A stretch of 64,000 nt of DNA, taken from positions 124,001-188,000 of the forward strand of contig CANOTP010000004.1 of NCBI GenBank assembly GCA_947570135.1. Direction: 5' to 3'. The notes beneath the pieces are model-generated. The model did no database searches and had not been told where the DNA came from. It saw only the letters and a list, made by a program, of their open reading frames with translations. A program made the translations under genes and the position numbers. This DNA comes from an uncultured Candidatus Melainabacteria bacterium. GTDB taxonomy: Bacteria; Cyanobacteriota; Vampirovibrionia; Gastranaerophilales; Gastranaerophilaceae. This document shows, one piece after another, positions 38,485-47,879 of this stretch (within the stretch, counting starts at the first letter, position 1; the number at the start of each line of letters is the position of its first letter).

Positions 38485-39000
38485 ATGACAAAATTTATTT
38501 CTGTCGGTAAAATTCTTAATTTCCATGGAATTAAAGGCGAAGCTAAAATCGGTTGTTCTAAAAATCAACTGAATTTCGTGTTGTCATTAGATTCTGTGTA
38601 TATTAAAAACGGCAGTGAGTATAATATTTTGGAGATTGTGTCTTCAAGACCTCATAAGAATATTGTACTTATGAAGTTTGATGGTATCAATTCAATTGAT
38701 GAATTGTTACCTTATAAAGGAGCCTTACTTTTTGTAGATGAATCAACTATCAGGGAAAGTCTTGAAGATGATGAATTTTTGATTGATGAACTTGTCGGGC
38801 TTGATGTTTGTGATATTCAAGACGGTAAAAAGCTTGGCTTTGTCATAGGTGTTTCAAATAACGGGGCAAGCGATTTGATTTCGGTTAAAACAAGTTCTAA
38901 AAAAATCTGCCTTATCCCGTTTGTAAAGGCTATTGTGCCTGAGGTTGATATTACAGGCAAAAAGATTTTGATAAATAATATTGAGGGGTTATTGGAATGA
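38485..39000 (+). CDS. rimM: Ribosome maturation factor RimM
   Basis: 171 residues. The N-terminal FISVGKILNFHGIKGEAKIGC fits the RimM beta-barrel, and the PRC-barrel part shows DEFLIDELVGLDVCDIQDGKKLGFVIGVSNNGASDLISV and LIPFVKAIVPEVDI. It helps 16S rRNA processing and S19 binding. It overlaps the trmD start by 4 bases (ATGA), the usual rimM-trmD coupling. Confidence 0.95.
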   Translation: MTKFISVGKILNFHGIKGEAKIGCSKNQLNFVLSLDSVYIKNGSEYNILEIVSSRPHKNIVLMKFDGINSIDELLPYKGALLFVDESTIRESLEDDEFLIDELVGLDVCDIQDGKKLGFVIGVSNNGASDLISVKTSSKKICLIPFVKAIVPEVDITGKKILINNIEGLLE

Positions 39001-39692
39001 GGTTTGATGTTTTAACTTTATTCCCTGAGATTATTGAATCATACTGCGGTGTAAGTATTATGAAACGCGCAAAAGAAGGCGAAGTTTTTTCGCTGAATAC
39101 CGTAAATCCGCGTGATTACACAGAAGACAAGCATAAAAAAGTCGACGATACACCTTATGGCGGCGGAGCCGGAATGGTTTTGATGCCTCAGCCTTATGTT
39201 GATGCTTACGATAGTGTTGAAAAACTTGAAAATTCAATTACCGTAATGCTTTCACCTCAGGGTGAACCGTTAAATGAAAAACTTGTGATTGATTTAGCGC
39301 AATACAGCCAAATAATAATGCTTTGCGGACATTATGAGGGGTTTGATGAGAGGATAAGAGATATTATTAAACCAAAAGAAATTTCTGTCGGGGATTTTGT
39401 ATTAACAGGAGGAGAATTACCTGCTTTATGTTTAATTGATGCAGTGAGCAGAAAATTAAACGGAACATTAGGTAGGAGAGAATCAGCAGAAGATGACAGC
39501 TTCTCTAACGGACTTTTAGAGTATCCGCATTATACAAAACCTCGTGATTTTAGAGGTTACAAGGTTCCTGAGGTTTTGCTAAACGGAAATCATAAAGATA
39601 TTAATGAGTTTAGATTTAATCAACAATTAGAACGGACAAAAATTAAACGTCCTGATTTGTACGAAAAATACATAAAAAAAGCGGATTTATAA
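38997..39692 (+). CDS. trmD: tRNA (guanine-N1-)-methyltransferase
   Basis: 231 residues. It methylates G37 of tRNAs using AdoMet. MRFDVLTLFPEIIESYCGVSIM, VDDTPYGGGAGMVLMPQP and the SPOUT knot segment LCGHYEGFDERI...EISVGDFVLTGGELPALCLIDAVSR are diagnostic. It overlaps rimM by 4 bases. The stop codon lies inside its own terminator. Confidence 0.97.
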   Translation: MRFDVLTLFPEIIESYCGVSIMKRAKEGEVFSLNTVNPRDYTEDKHKKVDDTPYGGGAGMVLMPQPYVDAYDSVEKLENSITVMLSPQGEPLNEKLVIDLAQYSQIIMLCGHYEGFDERIRDIIKPKEISVGDFVLTGGELPALCLIDAVSRKLNGTLGRRESAEDDSFSNGLLEYPHYTKPRDFRGYKVPEVLLNGNHKDINEFRFNQQLERTKIKRPDLYEKYIKKADL

Positions 39693-39705
39693 AAATCCGC
39701 TTTTT
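39676..39705 (+). terminator. Terminator of rimM-trmD unit
   Basis: AAAAAGCGGATTT-ata-AAAATCCGCTTTTT, a strong stem overlapping the trmD stop. It also serves the convergent acyl-activating gene at 39711. Confidence 0.88.
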
Positions 39706-39710
39706 CATTT

Positions 39711-41381
39711 TTACATTGCTAATGTTTCTTCCTTAACGATATTTCGTTTAACTTTTCTTGTTGCTGTTCTCGGTAGAGGTTCTTTTCTAACCACAATATT
39801 AACAGGTCGTTTGTATGGAGCAAGTTTTACTGACAGATTTTTAACTTCATGCCCTATATATGCTTCAAGTGCTTCTTTATCGGTGTATTGTTCTTGAATT
39901 TTTTCTGTCGGGACTATGACTGTCATAATTTCTTCGGTACCGTCTTTTGCTCCTGATGTTCTTGTTGCTCCGAATACGCAAACTTCTGCAAAATCAGGGT
40001 GAAGTTCAAGTACTGCTTCAACTTCTTCAGGGAAAACTTTTTTCCCGCCTGATAGTACAATCATATTTTTTATTCTGCCTGTGATATAAAGTCTGCCGTC
40101 TTCATCAAACTCTGCGATATCACCTGTATGAAGCCAACCGTCAGGTTCAAGTACTTCTGCTGTTTTTTCGGGATTGTTGTAATATCCTTTCATCACGGAA
40201 GGTCCTTTAACAAGTAGCTCACCTGTTTCAGTATCAATTTTAGCATCATAAGAATCAAGAACAGGTCCGACAGATAATAATTTTCTGTCGTCTCCTCTAT
40301 CCATAGATATTATAGGGCTGGTTTCAGAAAGTCCGTAGCCTTGGAAAATTTTAATACCGATTCGTTCGAAAAATTCACCAACACTTGCATCTAACGGTGC
40401 ACCGCCTGAAATAAATCCGTAGAAGTTTCCTCCGAATTTTGACAATATACTTCTGAATAATTGGCGTCTGATTGAGTAATCCGTTATATATTCTGCTGCT
40501 GCGTATGATTTTTCAAATAAAAGTTTTTCTTCATCTGACCATGATTTTATATCTGATTCAATTGTTGATTTTAGAAGTTTTAAAAACGCTGGTACAACAA
40601 TCATAAAGTCTATTTTCTTTTCGCGCATATCTGCAAGAATATCTTTTGGTTTCAAACTTTGCGGGTAATATATTGAAGAGCCGCGGTTCAAGAATGTTGA
40701 AAATCCGACAGTTAATTCAAACAAATGGTTCATTGGAAGAATTGAAAGTAAGTTAACACATTCGTGAGGCATAATTTCAGGTAAAACTTTTGCCATTTCA
40801 AGTACTTGGGTTGTCATATTTCCAAAAGTTGTTTCAACACCTTTTGGAGCACCTGTTGTGCCTGATGTATAAATAATCAGAGCGGTATCTCTTAATGAGC
40901 GGTGGCGCCATTTACATTCTCTTCCTGTCGGAAGATTATATAAACTCGGAATTGAAGATTCATGGTTCGGCTCATCCATTAAAATCATGTGCTTTATGGA
41001 CGGAATACGTTTTTGTAATTCAAAACCTTTTTCCAAGTTTGCTTGTGAAATTGCTAAAACAGAAGGCTGACAGCTTGAAAGAATTGATTCAAGTTCGTAA
41101 ATGGTAAGTTTATTGTCTAAAGGTACAGTAATCATACCTGATATAACTGAAGCAAATACGCATGCACCCATTTCAGGCATTGATTCTGATAATATAGCAA
41201 GTTTGTCGCCTTTTTGCATTTGCAAGTCTGTAATAAGGTAGCTTGCAAATTGCATTGCCAATAAGCTTAAACCTTTATATGTAAGCTCTTTCCAGCCATA
41301 TTTATTACGTTTGCCAAGAGCTATTCTTTCACCGTATAATTTGGTGTTTTTTTCAAGCATTGATAAAACGTTCTCTTTCAT
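39711..41381 (-). CDS. AMP-binding acyl-CoA/acyl-ACP synthetase-like enzyme
   Basis: 556 residues of the ANL superfamily. The P-loop-like motif is TALIIYTSGTTGAPKGVETT. GYGLSETSPIISM is the A5 motif. LHTGDIAEFDEDGRLYITGRIKNMIVLSGGKKVFPEEVE covers A7-A8, and LPRTATRKVKR at the C terminus holds the catalytic Lys. It resembles long-chain fatty-acid CoA ligases. It is 59 bases downstream of an acyl-ACP thioesterase gene on the same strand. The pair could release fatty acids from ACP and reactivate them. AGGGAGA lies 8 bases before the ATG. Confidence 0.92.
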   Translation of the reverse strand: MKENVLSMLEKNTKLYGERIALGKRNKYGWKELTYKGLSLLAMQFASYLITDLQMQKGDKLAILSESMPEMGACVFASVISGMITVPLDNKLTIYELESILSSCQPSVLAISQANLEKGFELQKRIPSIKHMILMDEPNHESSIPSLYNLPTGRECKWRHRSLRDTALIIYTSGTTGAPKGVETTFGNMTTQVLEMAKVLPEIMPHECVNLLSILPMNHLFELTVGFSTFLNRGSSIYYPQSLKPKDILADMREKKIDFMIVVPAFLKLLKSTIESDIKSWSDEEKLLFEKSYAAAEYITDYSIRRQLFRSILSKFGGNFYGFISGGAPLDASVGEFFERIGIKIFQGYGLSETSPIISMDRGDDRKLLSVGPVLDSYDAKIDTETGELLVKGPSVMKGYYNNPEKTAEVLEPDGWLHTGDIAEFDEDGRLYITGRIKNMIVLSGGKKVFPEEVEAVLELHPDFAEVCVFGATRTSGAKDGTEEIMTVIVPTEKIQEQYTDKEALEAYIGHEVKNLSVKLAPYKRPVNIVVRKEPLPRTATRKVKRNIVKEETLAM

Positions 41382-41440
41382 TTTATATTTCTCCCTATGT
41401 CTAATCTAAAACTTATTATAGCATAATTCGGTCTATTTGA

Positions 41441-42196
41441 CTATACATACTCTGCACGTAACAGGCATAATTCTTCATTTGTTTTTGCATTTTTTATAAC
41501 GTGTTCGGATATTTTATCGTTGTATTTAACCTGAGATAATATATCATCCCCGTATTTTGCTTCGTGTTTATAATAAATATCTAAACTTTTCAATGTGTTA
41601 TTTTTCCTGAATTCAAAATCCAGAGCTTCTAATGCCCAGCCGACGTAAACAGTGTTATTTACATGATTATTTACATCTAAATCATCATATCTTACAGAAA
41701 ATACTTTTTCACTGTCAAAAACTTCGGGGCTTTTTAATTTTTGTAAGATTAAATCATCTTCTCTTTTTTCAAATTTTATGAGTTTTTGGTAATCTTTTGA
41801 TATATTAACTAATGATTTTGATTGTAAATCGACAAGCAGCCAGCTTGTTGTTGCTCTTAAAATTCTTTTACCCGTAAAATTATCAAATACTTCAAAATCA
41901 CGAAGGGCGTTAAGTTTTTGGCTGCCGCGGTTTTCTGTTTGAACTTTTAATTCTTCAATATTTTTTAAATCACTGTCAAATTCTACCCTGTATCGTATCA
42001 GAAACCAGCCTAATCCTTTTTTTACTATATCTTCATAGCCTAAATCTACGCCGCATGTGTTAATTGATTTATCGGCAACATCCTGCATGAAATTTAATAA
42101 AACAACGGGTTTAACTCTTCCCATACAATCGGCTTCTGCTATTGAGATAGGGAAGATTGATTCAAGTTTATAATTGTTGTCAATAATTATTGTCAT
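41441..42196 (-). CDS. Acyl-ACP thioesterase (FatA/FatB-type)
   Basis: 251 residues with a double hot-dog fold: SIAEADCMGRVKPVVLLNFMQDVADKS (N-terminal dog), GLGWFLIRYRVEFD, TTSWLLVD, and DDLDVNNHVNNTVYVGWALEAL with the DxNxHVN catalytic Asn/His in the second. Bacterial PF01643 enzymes free acyl chains from ACP. Its neighbours are an acyl-activating enzyme downstream and the Na/Pi transporter upstream (4 bases apart, same strand). Confidence 0.9.
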   Translation of the reverse strand: MTIIIDNNYKLESIFPISIAEADCMGRVKPVVLLNFMQDVADKSINTCGVDLGYEDIVKKGLGWFLIRYRVEFDSDLKNIEELKVQTENRGSQKLNALRDFEVFDNFTGKRILRATTSWLLVDLQSKSLVNISKDYQKLIKFEKREDDLILQKLKSPEVFDSEKVFSVRYDDLDVNNHVNNTVYVGWALEALDFEFRKNNTLKSLDIYYKHEAKYGDDILSQVKYNDKISEHVIKNAKTNEELCLLRAEYV

Positions 42197-42200
42197 AATT

Positions 42201-43961
42201 TTATCCTATTACTATAGGTTCAACGCCGTATTTGTTTTTAAATTCTTCTACATACGGTTGAAACTCAGAGTCTGCGGTTTCTTTTAATTGATTTTTCAGG
42301 ATATGTTTCGGAATGGATGAATATATTGCCTGAATTATGTTTGTTGCAATATTTGAGCAGTGATCTGAGATTCGTTCCAAATCGTTAAGAACTTCGGCGT
42401 AGACAAAACCTCTTCTGATATGTGATTTGTCTTTTTTAACACGTTTGATGTGGTTTTTCTTAGCAACGTAAGCAATATCATCAACTACCTGCTCTAACGG
42501 TTCTACGTGGTAGGCGCAGGCAAGATCATGTGCGACAAACGCATTTACAGTGATATCAAAAACTTCTTTAACTGCATTTACTACGTGTTTTAATTCTTCT
42601 ATTGTTTCAGGTGAAAGTTTCCATTCTTTTCTGTGCATTTTGTTTGCAATATTTAAGATATGGATTGCGTGATCGGCAATCTTTTCAAAGTCTGAAATTG
42701 AAAGGATTAATTGAGAAACCTTGTTACTTTCTTCATCAGATAATTCTTTTCCCGATAGTTTTTGAAGGAATGATTCAAGTGTGTCTTGGTATTTATCAAT
42801 GAGAACTTCGTTTTTATTAATAACTTCTGCGACTTTAGGGTTGTATTGTTTAAGCATTCTAAATGATAAAACTAAAGTTTCTCTTGTTATTTTTGCCATT
42901 GTTCCCGTTGTTTTGTAGCACTGTGCAACAGCAATTGATGGAGTTAACAGTAAACGTTCGTCAAGAATAACTTCTGTTTCTTCATTTTTATCTTTAATAG
43001 TTTTATCAACAACTTTTTGTAATAATTTGCTGAGTGGGAAACAGACCATAACCGTAACAACGTTATAAACAGTGTGAACAATTGCTACCCCAAACGGATT
43101 AGACATCATATCAAGTTTGTTTACAAAGTGGATACAAAATTCATATATTAAAAGGAATGCAACAGCGCCTGTTATGTTAAAAATAATGTGCATTGCGGCA
43201 ACTTTTTTAGCGTTTGTGTTAACCCCGATACTTGAAAGCATAGCAGTAACACAAGTCCCGATGTTTTGTCCCGCAATAATTGGTGCGGCAACCGCGTAAG
43301 AGATGCTTCCCGTCATAGAAAGAGCCTGGAGCATACCGACAGATGCGGCGGAACTTTGAATAACCGCTGTAACGACTAAACCGACCATAAGTCCCAAAAA
43401 CGGGTTTTTAAACAGAGTTAATATGTTTGCAAAGTTAGGGTCATGGGCTAACGGCGCCATAGATGAAGACATTAAGCCCATACCGAACATTAATATTGCA
43501 AACCCGATTAAAAATCCTCCGACAGGTTTTCTTCGGGAGTAATTATTTTTTGTTGTCATTAAAAGGATTACCCCGATTAATGCTAAAATCGGAGAGAAAG
43601 ATTCGGGTTTTAAAAGTCTTAATAATACATTTGTACTTTGAATTCCCGATAAGCTTAAAATCCAGGAAGTTGCGGTAGTTCCGATATTAGAACCTAATGT
43701 AATTGCAATTGTTTGAGACAAGTTCATAATACCTGAATTGACAAATCCGACAAGCATAACCGATACAGCAGAAGAGCTTTGCACGGCAATTGTCATCCCA
43801 ACACCCAGTAAGAATCCTTTAAACGGGTTTGATGTTAACTGCGCCAAAAGTTTTTCCAGCTTTCCGCCCGCAATTTTTTCCAAACCTGCCGACATAACAA
43901 TCATGCCGTATAAGAAGAATGCAAGTCCTCCGCATAAGGTAAATATTGAAAATATATCCAT
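42201..43961 (-). CDS. Na/Pi-cotransporter family protein with PhoU-like domain
   Basis: 586 residues. Two inverted transport repeats carry the QSS motifs: VGMTIAVQSSSAVSVMLVGFVNSG and VVTAVIQSSAASVGMLQAL. About eight to ten membrane helices lead to a cytoplasmic C-terminal PhoU-like helical domain (about 350-560; LQKLSGKELSDEESNKVSQLILSISDFEKIADHAIHI and LNDLERISDHCSNIATNII). The PF02690 family imports phosphate with sodium. GGAGAA precedes the ATG. It lies upstream of the thioesterase gene. Confidence 0.93.
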   Translation of the reverse strand: MDIFSIFTLCGGLAFFLYGMIVMSAGLEKIAGGKLEKLLAQLTSNPFKGFLLGVGMTIAVQSSSAVSVMLVGFVNSGIMNLSQTIAITLGSNIGTTATSWILSLSGIQSTNVLLRLLKPESFSPILALIGVILLMTTKNNYSRRKPVGGFLIGFAILMFGMGLMSSSMAPLAHDPNFANILTLFKNPFLGLMVGLVVTAVIQSSAASVGMLQALSMTGSISYAVAAPIIAGQNIGTCVTAMLSSIGVNTNAKKVAAMHIIFNITGAVAFLLIYEFCIHFVNKLDMMSNPFGVAIVHTVYNVVTVMVCFPLSKLLQKVVDKTIKDKNEETEVILDERLLLTPSIAVAQCYKTTGTMAKITRETLVLSFRMLKQYNPKVAEVINKNEVLIDKYQDTLESFLQKLSGKELSDEESNKVSQLILSISDFEKIADHAIHILNIANKMHRKEWKLSPETIEELKHVVNAVKEVFDITVNAFVAHDLACAYHVEPLEQVVDDIAYVAKKNHIKRVKKDKSHIRRGFVYAEVLNDLERISDHCSNIATNIIQAIYSSIPKHILKNQLKETADSEFQPYVEEFKNKYGVEPIVIG

Positions 43962-44078
43962 ACTTTTTTCTCCGCTATTATGTTTGTTTTATTTAAGCGT
44001 ATCTAACTTCCAAAAGCTACACAGAAAGATTATCTTATAAAGTTCAAATTTTTTCAAGAAAATATAACAAAATTTAAA

Positions 44079-44789
44079 TTATTTAGCGTTTCTAAAAATA
44101 TACCATAAAGCGGAGAAGAGGGGTTCTACTGTATTATTGTAAAATACTACGGGGAAAATGTCACCCATAGATTTGTTATTTACAACACAATCTCCTGAAT
44201 TTGGACATGATATCTGTTACTTCCTTTAGTGCATTTAACTTCTTTGTTCGGTTTTGAAACACCGTTTATATCAATCAACCCGTAACAGACTGTACCGGTT
44301 TGTTTACCTGCGGTATTGATAAATACGGTACTCCTGTTTTCGCATCCGTAATCACCTATTCTGCTTGATAATATAAGCAGTTGTTCGTCAGAGAGGGTGT
44401 AAATCGGCAGGGAATCAGGAAATGACTGAAATGACCACATACCGTTAAAAAATTGTGAATCTATTGTGTATCCCTCAAGCTTGTTCATTCCATAGTAAAA
44501 GTGCGCACCTTTGAGAGTTCCGTTTAAAATTGCACATGCTGCTTGTTTTGTTTCGGGGTGGTCTGTGCCTGAATTTGTGTTACACAATTGATTTATCCCT
44601 GCAAAATCGTACCCGAATTGTGCTTCTGACATTCTTGCCGCGTTAGAAAGTGTTGATTTGGCTTTTTTGAACGTGGCAGTATATTGCCGCTTATGAGTGT
44701 TTGCAATCAGTGTCGGAATTGTCATCGCTGCTACAATACTGATAATGCCTAACTTTATTAAAAATTACGAATATGAATCCTTTTTGCAT
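44079..44789 (-). pseudogene. Decayed prepilin-like gene (two frameshifts)
   Basis: An ATG at 44787-44789 starts MQKGF, but the prepilin helix is frameshifted: a two-base loss near 44755-44770 destroys the FTLAEV part. The frame then runs on as LIKLGIISIVAAMTIPTLIANTHKRQY with a clear paralogous body (LIDINGVSKPNKEVKC). A second frameshift near 44208-44218 breaks it again. In the restored frame I read SCPNSGDCVVNNKSMGDIFPVVFYNNTVEP and a TAA at 44079. This matches the end of the intact gene at 649 (CAVKNDANHMTDIFPVFFHDATVEP). The intact paralogue gives the reference, so decay rather than a short gene is well supported. Confidence 0.8.
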
Positions 44790-44850
44790 TTTCTCTTCCA
44801 AATTAGGTTTTATTAAAATAATATAAAAGTATACACTTGGCGAACAGCTA

Positions 44851-45009
44851 ATGAGAGTGTCAGAGTTATTAAAGCTCTCTGGGATAAGCCAGAATGCAAA
44901 TTAAATTTACCATGGCAAAACTAAAGGTATAGATTTTGATACCCTTGATAAGTTGTGTACAGCTCTAAAATGCACAACTCAGGATTTATTCCTTCATATT
45001 CCTACTTAA
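44851..45009 (+). pseudogene. Decayed XRE regulator, head-to-head with the decayed prepilin
   Basis: From ATG 44851: MRVSELLKLSGISQNAN, then a TAA (44902-44904). The same frame continues IYHGKTKGIDFDTLDKLCTALKCTTQDLFLHIPT to TAA 45009, the second half of a Cro/C1-type helix-turn-helix. One in-frame stop in the recognition-helix region and a short N terminus show inactivation. It lies divergent from the prepilin pseudogene. Its 3' end overlaps the AsmA-like gene by 8 bases. Confidence 0.75.
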
Positions 45010-47824
45010 GTTTTTTTAGTGAAGATATAAAGTTATTGTGTTCAACATCTCCGTCAACTTTAGTTAAAAAGATTTGGGTATCTTTTTCATCCGCATCAAT
45101 TTCGGGGATTTCGGATATTTCTGAGGCATAATAATCAGCATCGCTTCGACTGCCCATTGGAATTCTGTTAGCAAGCGAGTTTAGTGAGAAGTTTCTGAAT
45201 AATCCGTACAAACCTTTTTTACGATTAGAAAATTTTGTGTAAATTCTCAGTGCCGCATCTTGACGTTCAAGGTCATAAGTTCCGACAATGTATGAACTTA
45301 ATTGAGGTGCGACTGATTTTATTTTCATCGGCATTACAATATTGTCTTTTAGGATTAAATCACCGTCAATTTGGTCAAATTTTCCTTCCGGAATACTGAC
45401 TAAATCGGATACAACAGACGGGCTTACCATTGTCAGAGGGTTTCTGAATAGTGATGCTACTTTCATAATATATTCAACCAGTCCGACTTTGCCAATAATA
45501 CCTTTGTAAACTCTAAACTGAATACGTCCGTTAAGTTTTAGCGAATCGTCCGTATTTAATTCTATAAGTCCGCTTGCTTTTCCTTGAATTTCTTTTGAAA
45601 GGTTAAGGAGGGACGTTGCGATAATATCTGAGTTAACTTCAATGATACCAAGTCTTATGTGATATTTATGATTTTTCAGGTCACAGTCAATTTTTGCTGA
45701 CGAATGTCCTTCGGCGATTGCAAATTTGTTTGACGTAATCTTTAGCATGCTGTTTTTATCAAGTGTCATATTAGCTGTTACATCAGAAAAATTAATGTCT
45801 TTGTAATGTCCTTCTTTAACTTTTAAAATGCATTCTTCAATAATAAGGTTTGCAAGGTCAAAGGTTTGAATATCATCATCGTCATCCTCATCTGATTCTC
45901 CGTTTTTAGCGATTGATTCTGATATTGCCGCATTTACATTTGTTGCAGCTTGGGTAGGCTGCTGTTGATTAAACAGTTTTAAATATCTTTCTATATCAAT
46001 TTTATCAACTCCGAAGGTGATATTTTTTACGATAATAGGGAATTTAATTTCGTTAACTATTGTTCCTGACAGGTCATAGTTTGAGCGTCTGTATCTTCCG
46101 TCAGATTTTATGTGCATATTATTGCGGTCAGTTTTAAATTCACCATGTTTGATATATAACCTTTGGCTCGGGATTCGCAGATCTTCAACTTTCATATCGG
46201 CTTTAATTTTTGGTGGGAAACCTTTTTTGTTTAAAACATCAAAATGTCCTGTGAAAGTTCCGCCTTTAAACAGTTTTTGTTTTGTAAGCAGGTTAATAAA
46301 CCCGCTTGGCATAGGTTTTGGAAGCTCCATTCCGAATTGTTTTACAAATGTTTGACCGTTTGACAGGTCAAAATCTCCGTAAGCACTGACAATAGGTATC
46401 TTAACCTGTTTCATATCATCTTCGGGGTTCCCTGCGTAATAATTTAGTGATTCAAGATTAAGCAGCATATCTTCAAAATGGATTTTTGCTGACAGAACTC
46501 TGCTTGCCATATCGTTCATTGTAGACTCTTCACCGTCAACGATAAAGCCGCTTCCTTTTTTGAACCAGAAAAGCCATTTCAGGTCAATTTTATTATTAAC
46601 TGAGTGAAGTTTTACTTTTGTATCTGCTCTTCCTTCAATTCCTATCGGGTAATTTGCCATTTTAGAAAGATAATTTTTAGCCAAATCATTTGTAACGATT
46701 GCATTTCCTTCTAAATCCGTATCAACCGATTTTAGGTAATCATCAACCGTACCTTCAAAATCCATGGTATTTGTCGGTTTGTTGTTATAGTAGCCTTTAA
46801 ATTCTTTTAAGAAAATCTTACTTTCATCAAATGAAATTTTACCGTGGTTTAGCAGAACAGGCAAATCTGCAAACGGGATAAGCTTGAATGTTAATTTATT
46901 AAGATTAACATCTCCGCTCATAGTTTTATTTGTTGCTTTTATGTCAAAGTCAAAGTTTCCGTTGATATCTTTAAAAAATACAAGTTGTTCAGTGATATTG
47001 TTTTCAATAATTTGAGAATCCAAAAGTTCTAAGACTGCAGGAATACTGAATGCTTTTGCAGACAGTTCAACGTCAAAATTTGATTTGTTGTCGGCTGTAC
47101 CGTTTAGATTTATTGCAGATTTATTTACAAGAATTTTTGTATTATCAATGACGGCTTTTTCTTTGTTTTCAATGTAAACCTTGTTATCATCTTTGGTTTG
47201 AACGGTTAACTTATTTTTGTCTTTTGTTATTTCTGCTTTAATGTTGTAATTAATGTGTTTTTTATCAGGATTTTCGTCGATTTTAACTCCTGTTGAATCA
47301 ATAAAGACCGTAGTTTTTTTGTCTGGCATGTAAATAATTTCGGCTTTATCAAGCGCTACAACAGAACGAAATACGTCAAAATTCCAATCATATTTTTGCT
47401 GCGGTTTTTCCTGCTCCTGTTTTAAAAACGGAAGGTCTAAAACTTTGTTTACGTCGGTATAAAAATACCCCAGTGTTGCTTTATTTAATACGATATTTTT
47501 ATCAAAAATTTCGGCAAATGACAGATTTACGTCTAAGTCTTTGAGGTCAAGAACTTTGTTTTTATTTGAACTTAAGGTGATTTTATCAACGCTGAAATTT
47601 ATGTTTGGCGAAAGTTCGGTTTTAAGTTTCGGGTTTTCTATATCCAGGTCGACATAGTATGCCTTTTGAGTAATATTTTTTACGTAATTTATTACTTTCG
47701 GGTGAGATACGGCATAAGGCAGACCTTTTAAATATAAAAGCATGGTTAATCCTGCCAATACTGCTAAAAATACTAAACTTATTCCAAAAAATGTTAGAGT
47801 TGATTTGATTCTTTTTGATAACAT
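45002..47824 (-). CDS. Large AsmA/YhdP-like periplasmic bridge protein
   Basis: 940 residues. One N-terminal membrane helix (TLTFFGISLVFLAVLAGLTMLLYL) is followed by a very long beta-strand-rich body with repeated short strand pairs (LDLKDLDVNLSFAEIFDKNIVLNKATLGYFY; YNNKPTNTMDFEGTVDDYLKSVDTDLEGNAIV). An Asp-rich linker (GESDEDDDDD) lies at about residue 645. The C-terminal region with KVASLFRNPLTMVSPSV and VSIPEGKFDQIDGDLILKDN resembles the AsmA/DUF3971 C-terminal part. Such proteins form hydrophobic grooves that move lipid between membranes. The family call rests on overall pattern; length is between AsmA (617) and YhdP (1266) of E. coli. Confidence 0.8.
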   Translation of the reverse strand: MLSKRIKSTLTFFGISLVFLAVLAGLTMLLYLKGLPYAVSHPKVINYVKNITQKAYYVDLDIENPKLKTELSPNINFSVDKITLSSNKNKVLDLKDLDVNLSFAEIFDKNIVLNKATLGYFYTDVNKVLDLPFLKQEQEKPQQKYDWNFDVFRSVVALDKAEIIYMPDKKTTVFIDSTGVKIDENPDKKHINYNIKAEITKDKNKLTVQTKDDNKVYIENKEKAVIDNTKILVNKSAINLNGTADNKSNFDVELSAKAFSIPAVLELLDSQIIENNITEQLVFFKDINGNFDFDIKATNKTMSGDVNLNKLTFKLIPFADLPVLLNHGKISFDESKIFLKEFKGYYNNKPTNTMDFEGTVDDYLKSVDTDLEGNAIVTNDLAKNYLSKMANYPIGIEGRADTKVKLHSVNNKIDLKWLFWFKKGSGFIVDGEESTMNDMASRVLSAKIHFEDMLLNLESLNYYAGNPEDDMKQVKIPIVSAYGDFDLSNGQTFVKQFGMELPKPMPSGFINLLTKQKLFKGGTFTGHFDVLNKKGFPPKIKADMKVEDLRIPSQRLYIKHGEFKTDRNNMHIKSDGRYRRSNYDLSGTIVNEIKFPIIVKNITFGVDKIDIERYLKLFNQQQPTQAATNVNAAISESIAKNGESDEDDDDDIQTFDLANLIIEECILKVKEGHYKDINFSDVTANMTLDKNSMLKITSNKFAIAEGHSSAKIDCDLKNHKYHIRLGIIEVNSDIIATSLLNLSKEIQGKASGLIELNTDDSLKLNGRIQFRVYKGIIGKVGLVEYIMKVASLFRNPLTMVSPSVVSDLVSIPEGKFDQIDGDLILKDNIVMPMKIKSVAPQLSSYIVGTYDLERQDAALRIYTKFSNRKKGLYGLFRNFSLNSLANRIPMGSRSDADYYASEISEIPEIDADEKDTQIFLTKVDGDVEHNNFISSLKKLK

Positions 47825-47879
47825 AAACTTAATTTCCCTGATAAGATTATAACATGAGATTTTATGCTAATATAATATT

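Noticed and set aside
44180-44725. Short intact gene starting MTIPTLIANTHKR
   Set aside because: The start is inside the prepilin helix. Flanking frames carry the missing N- and C-terminal parts, so it is a frameshifted pseudogene.
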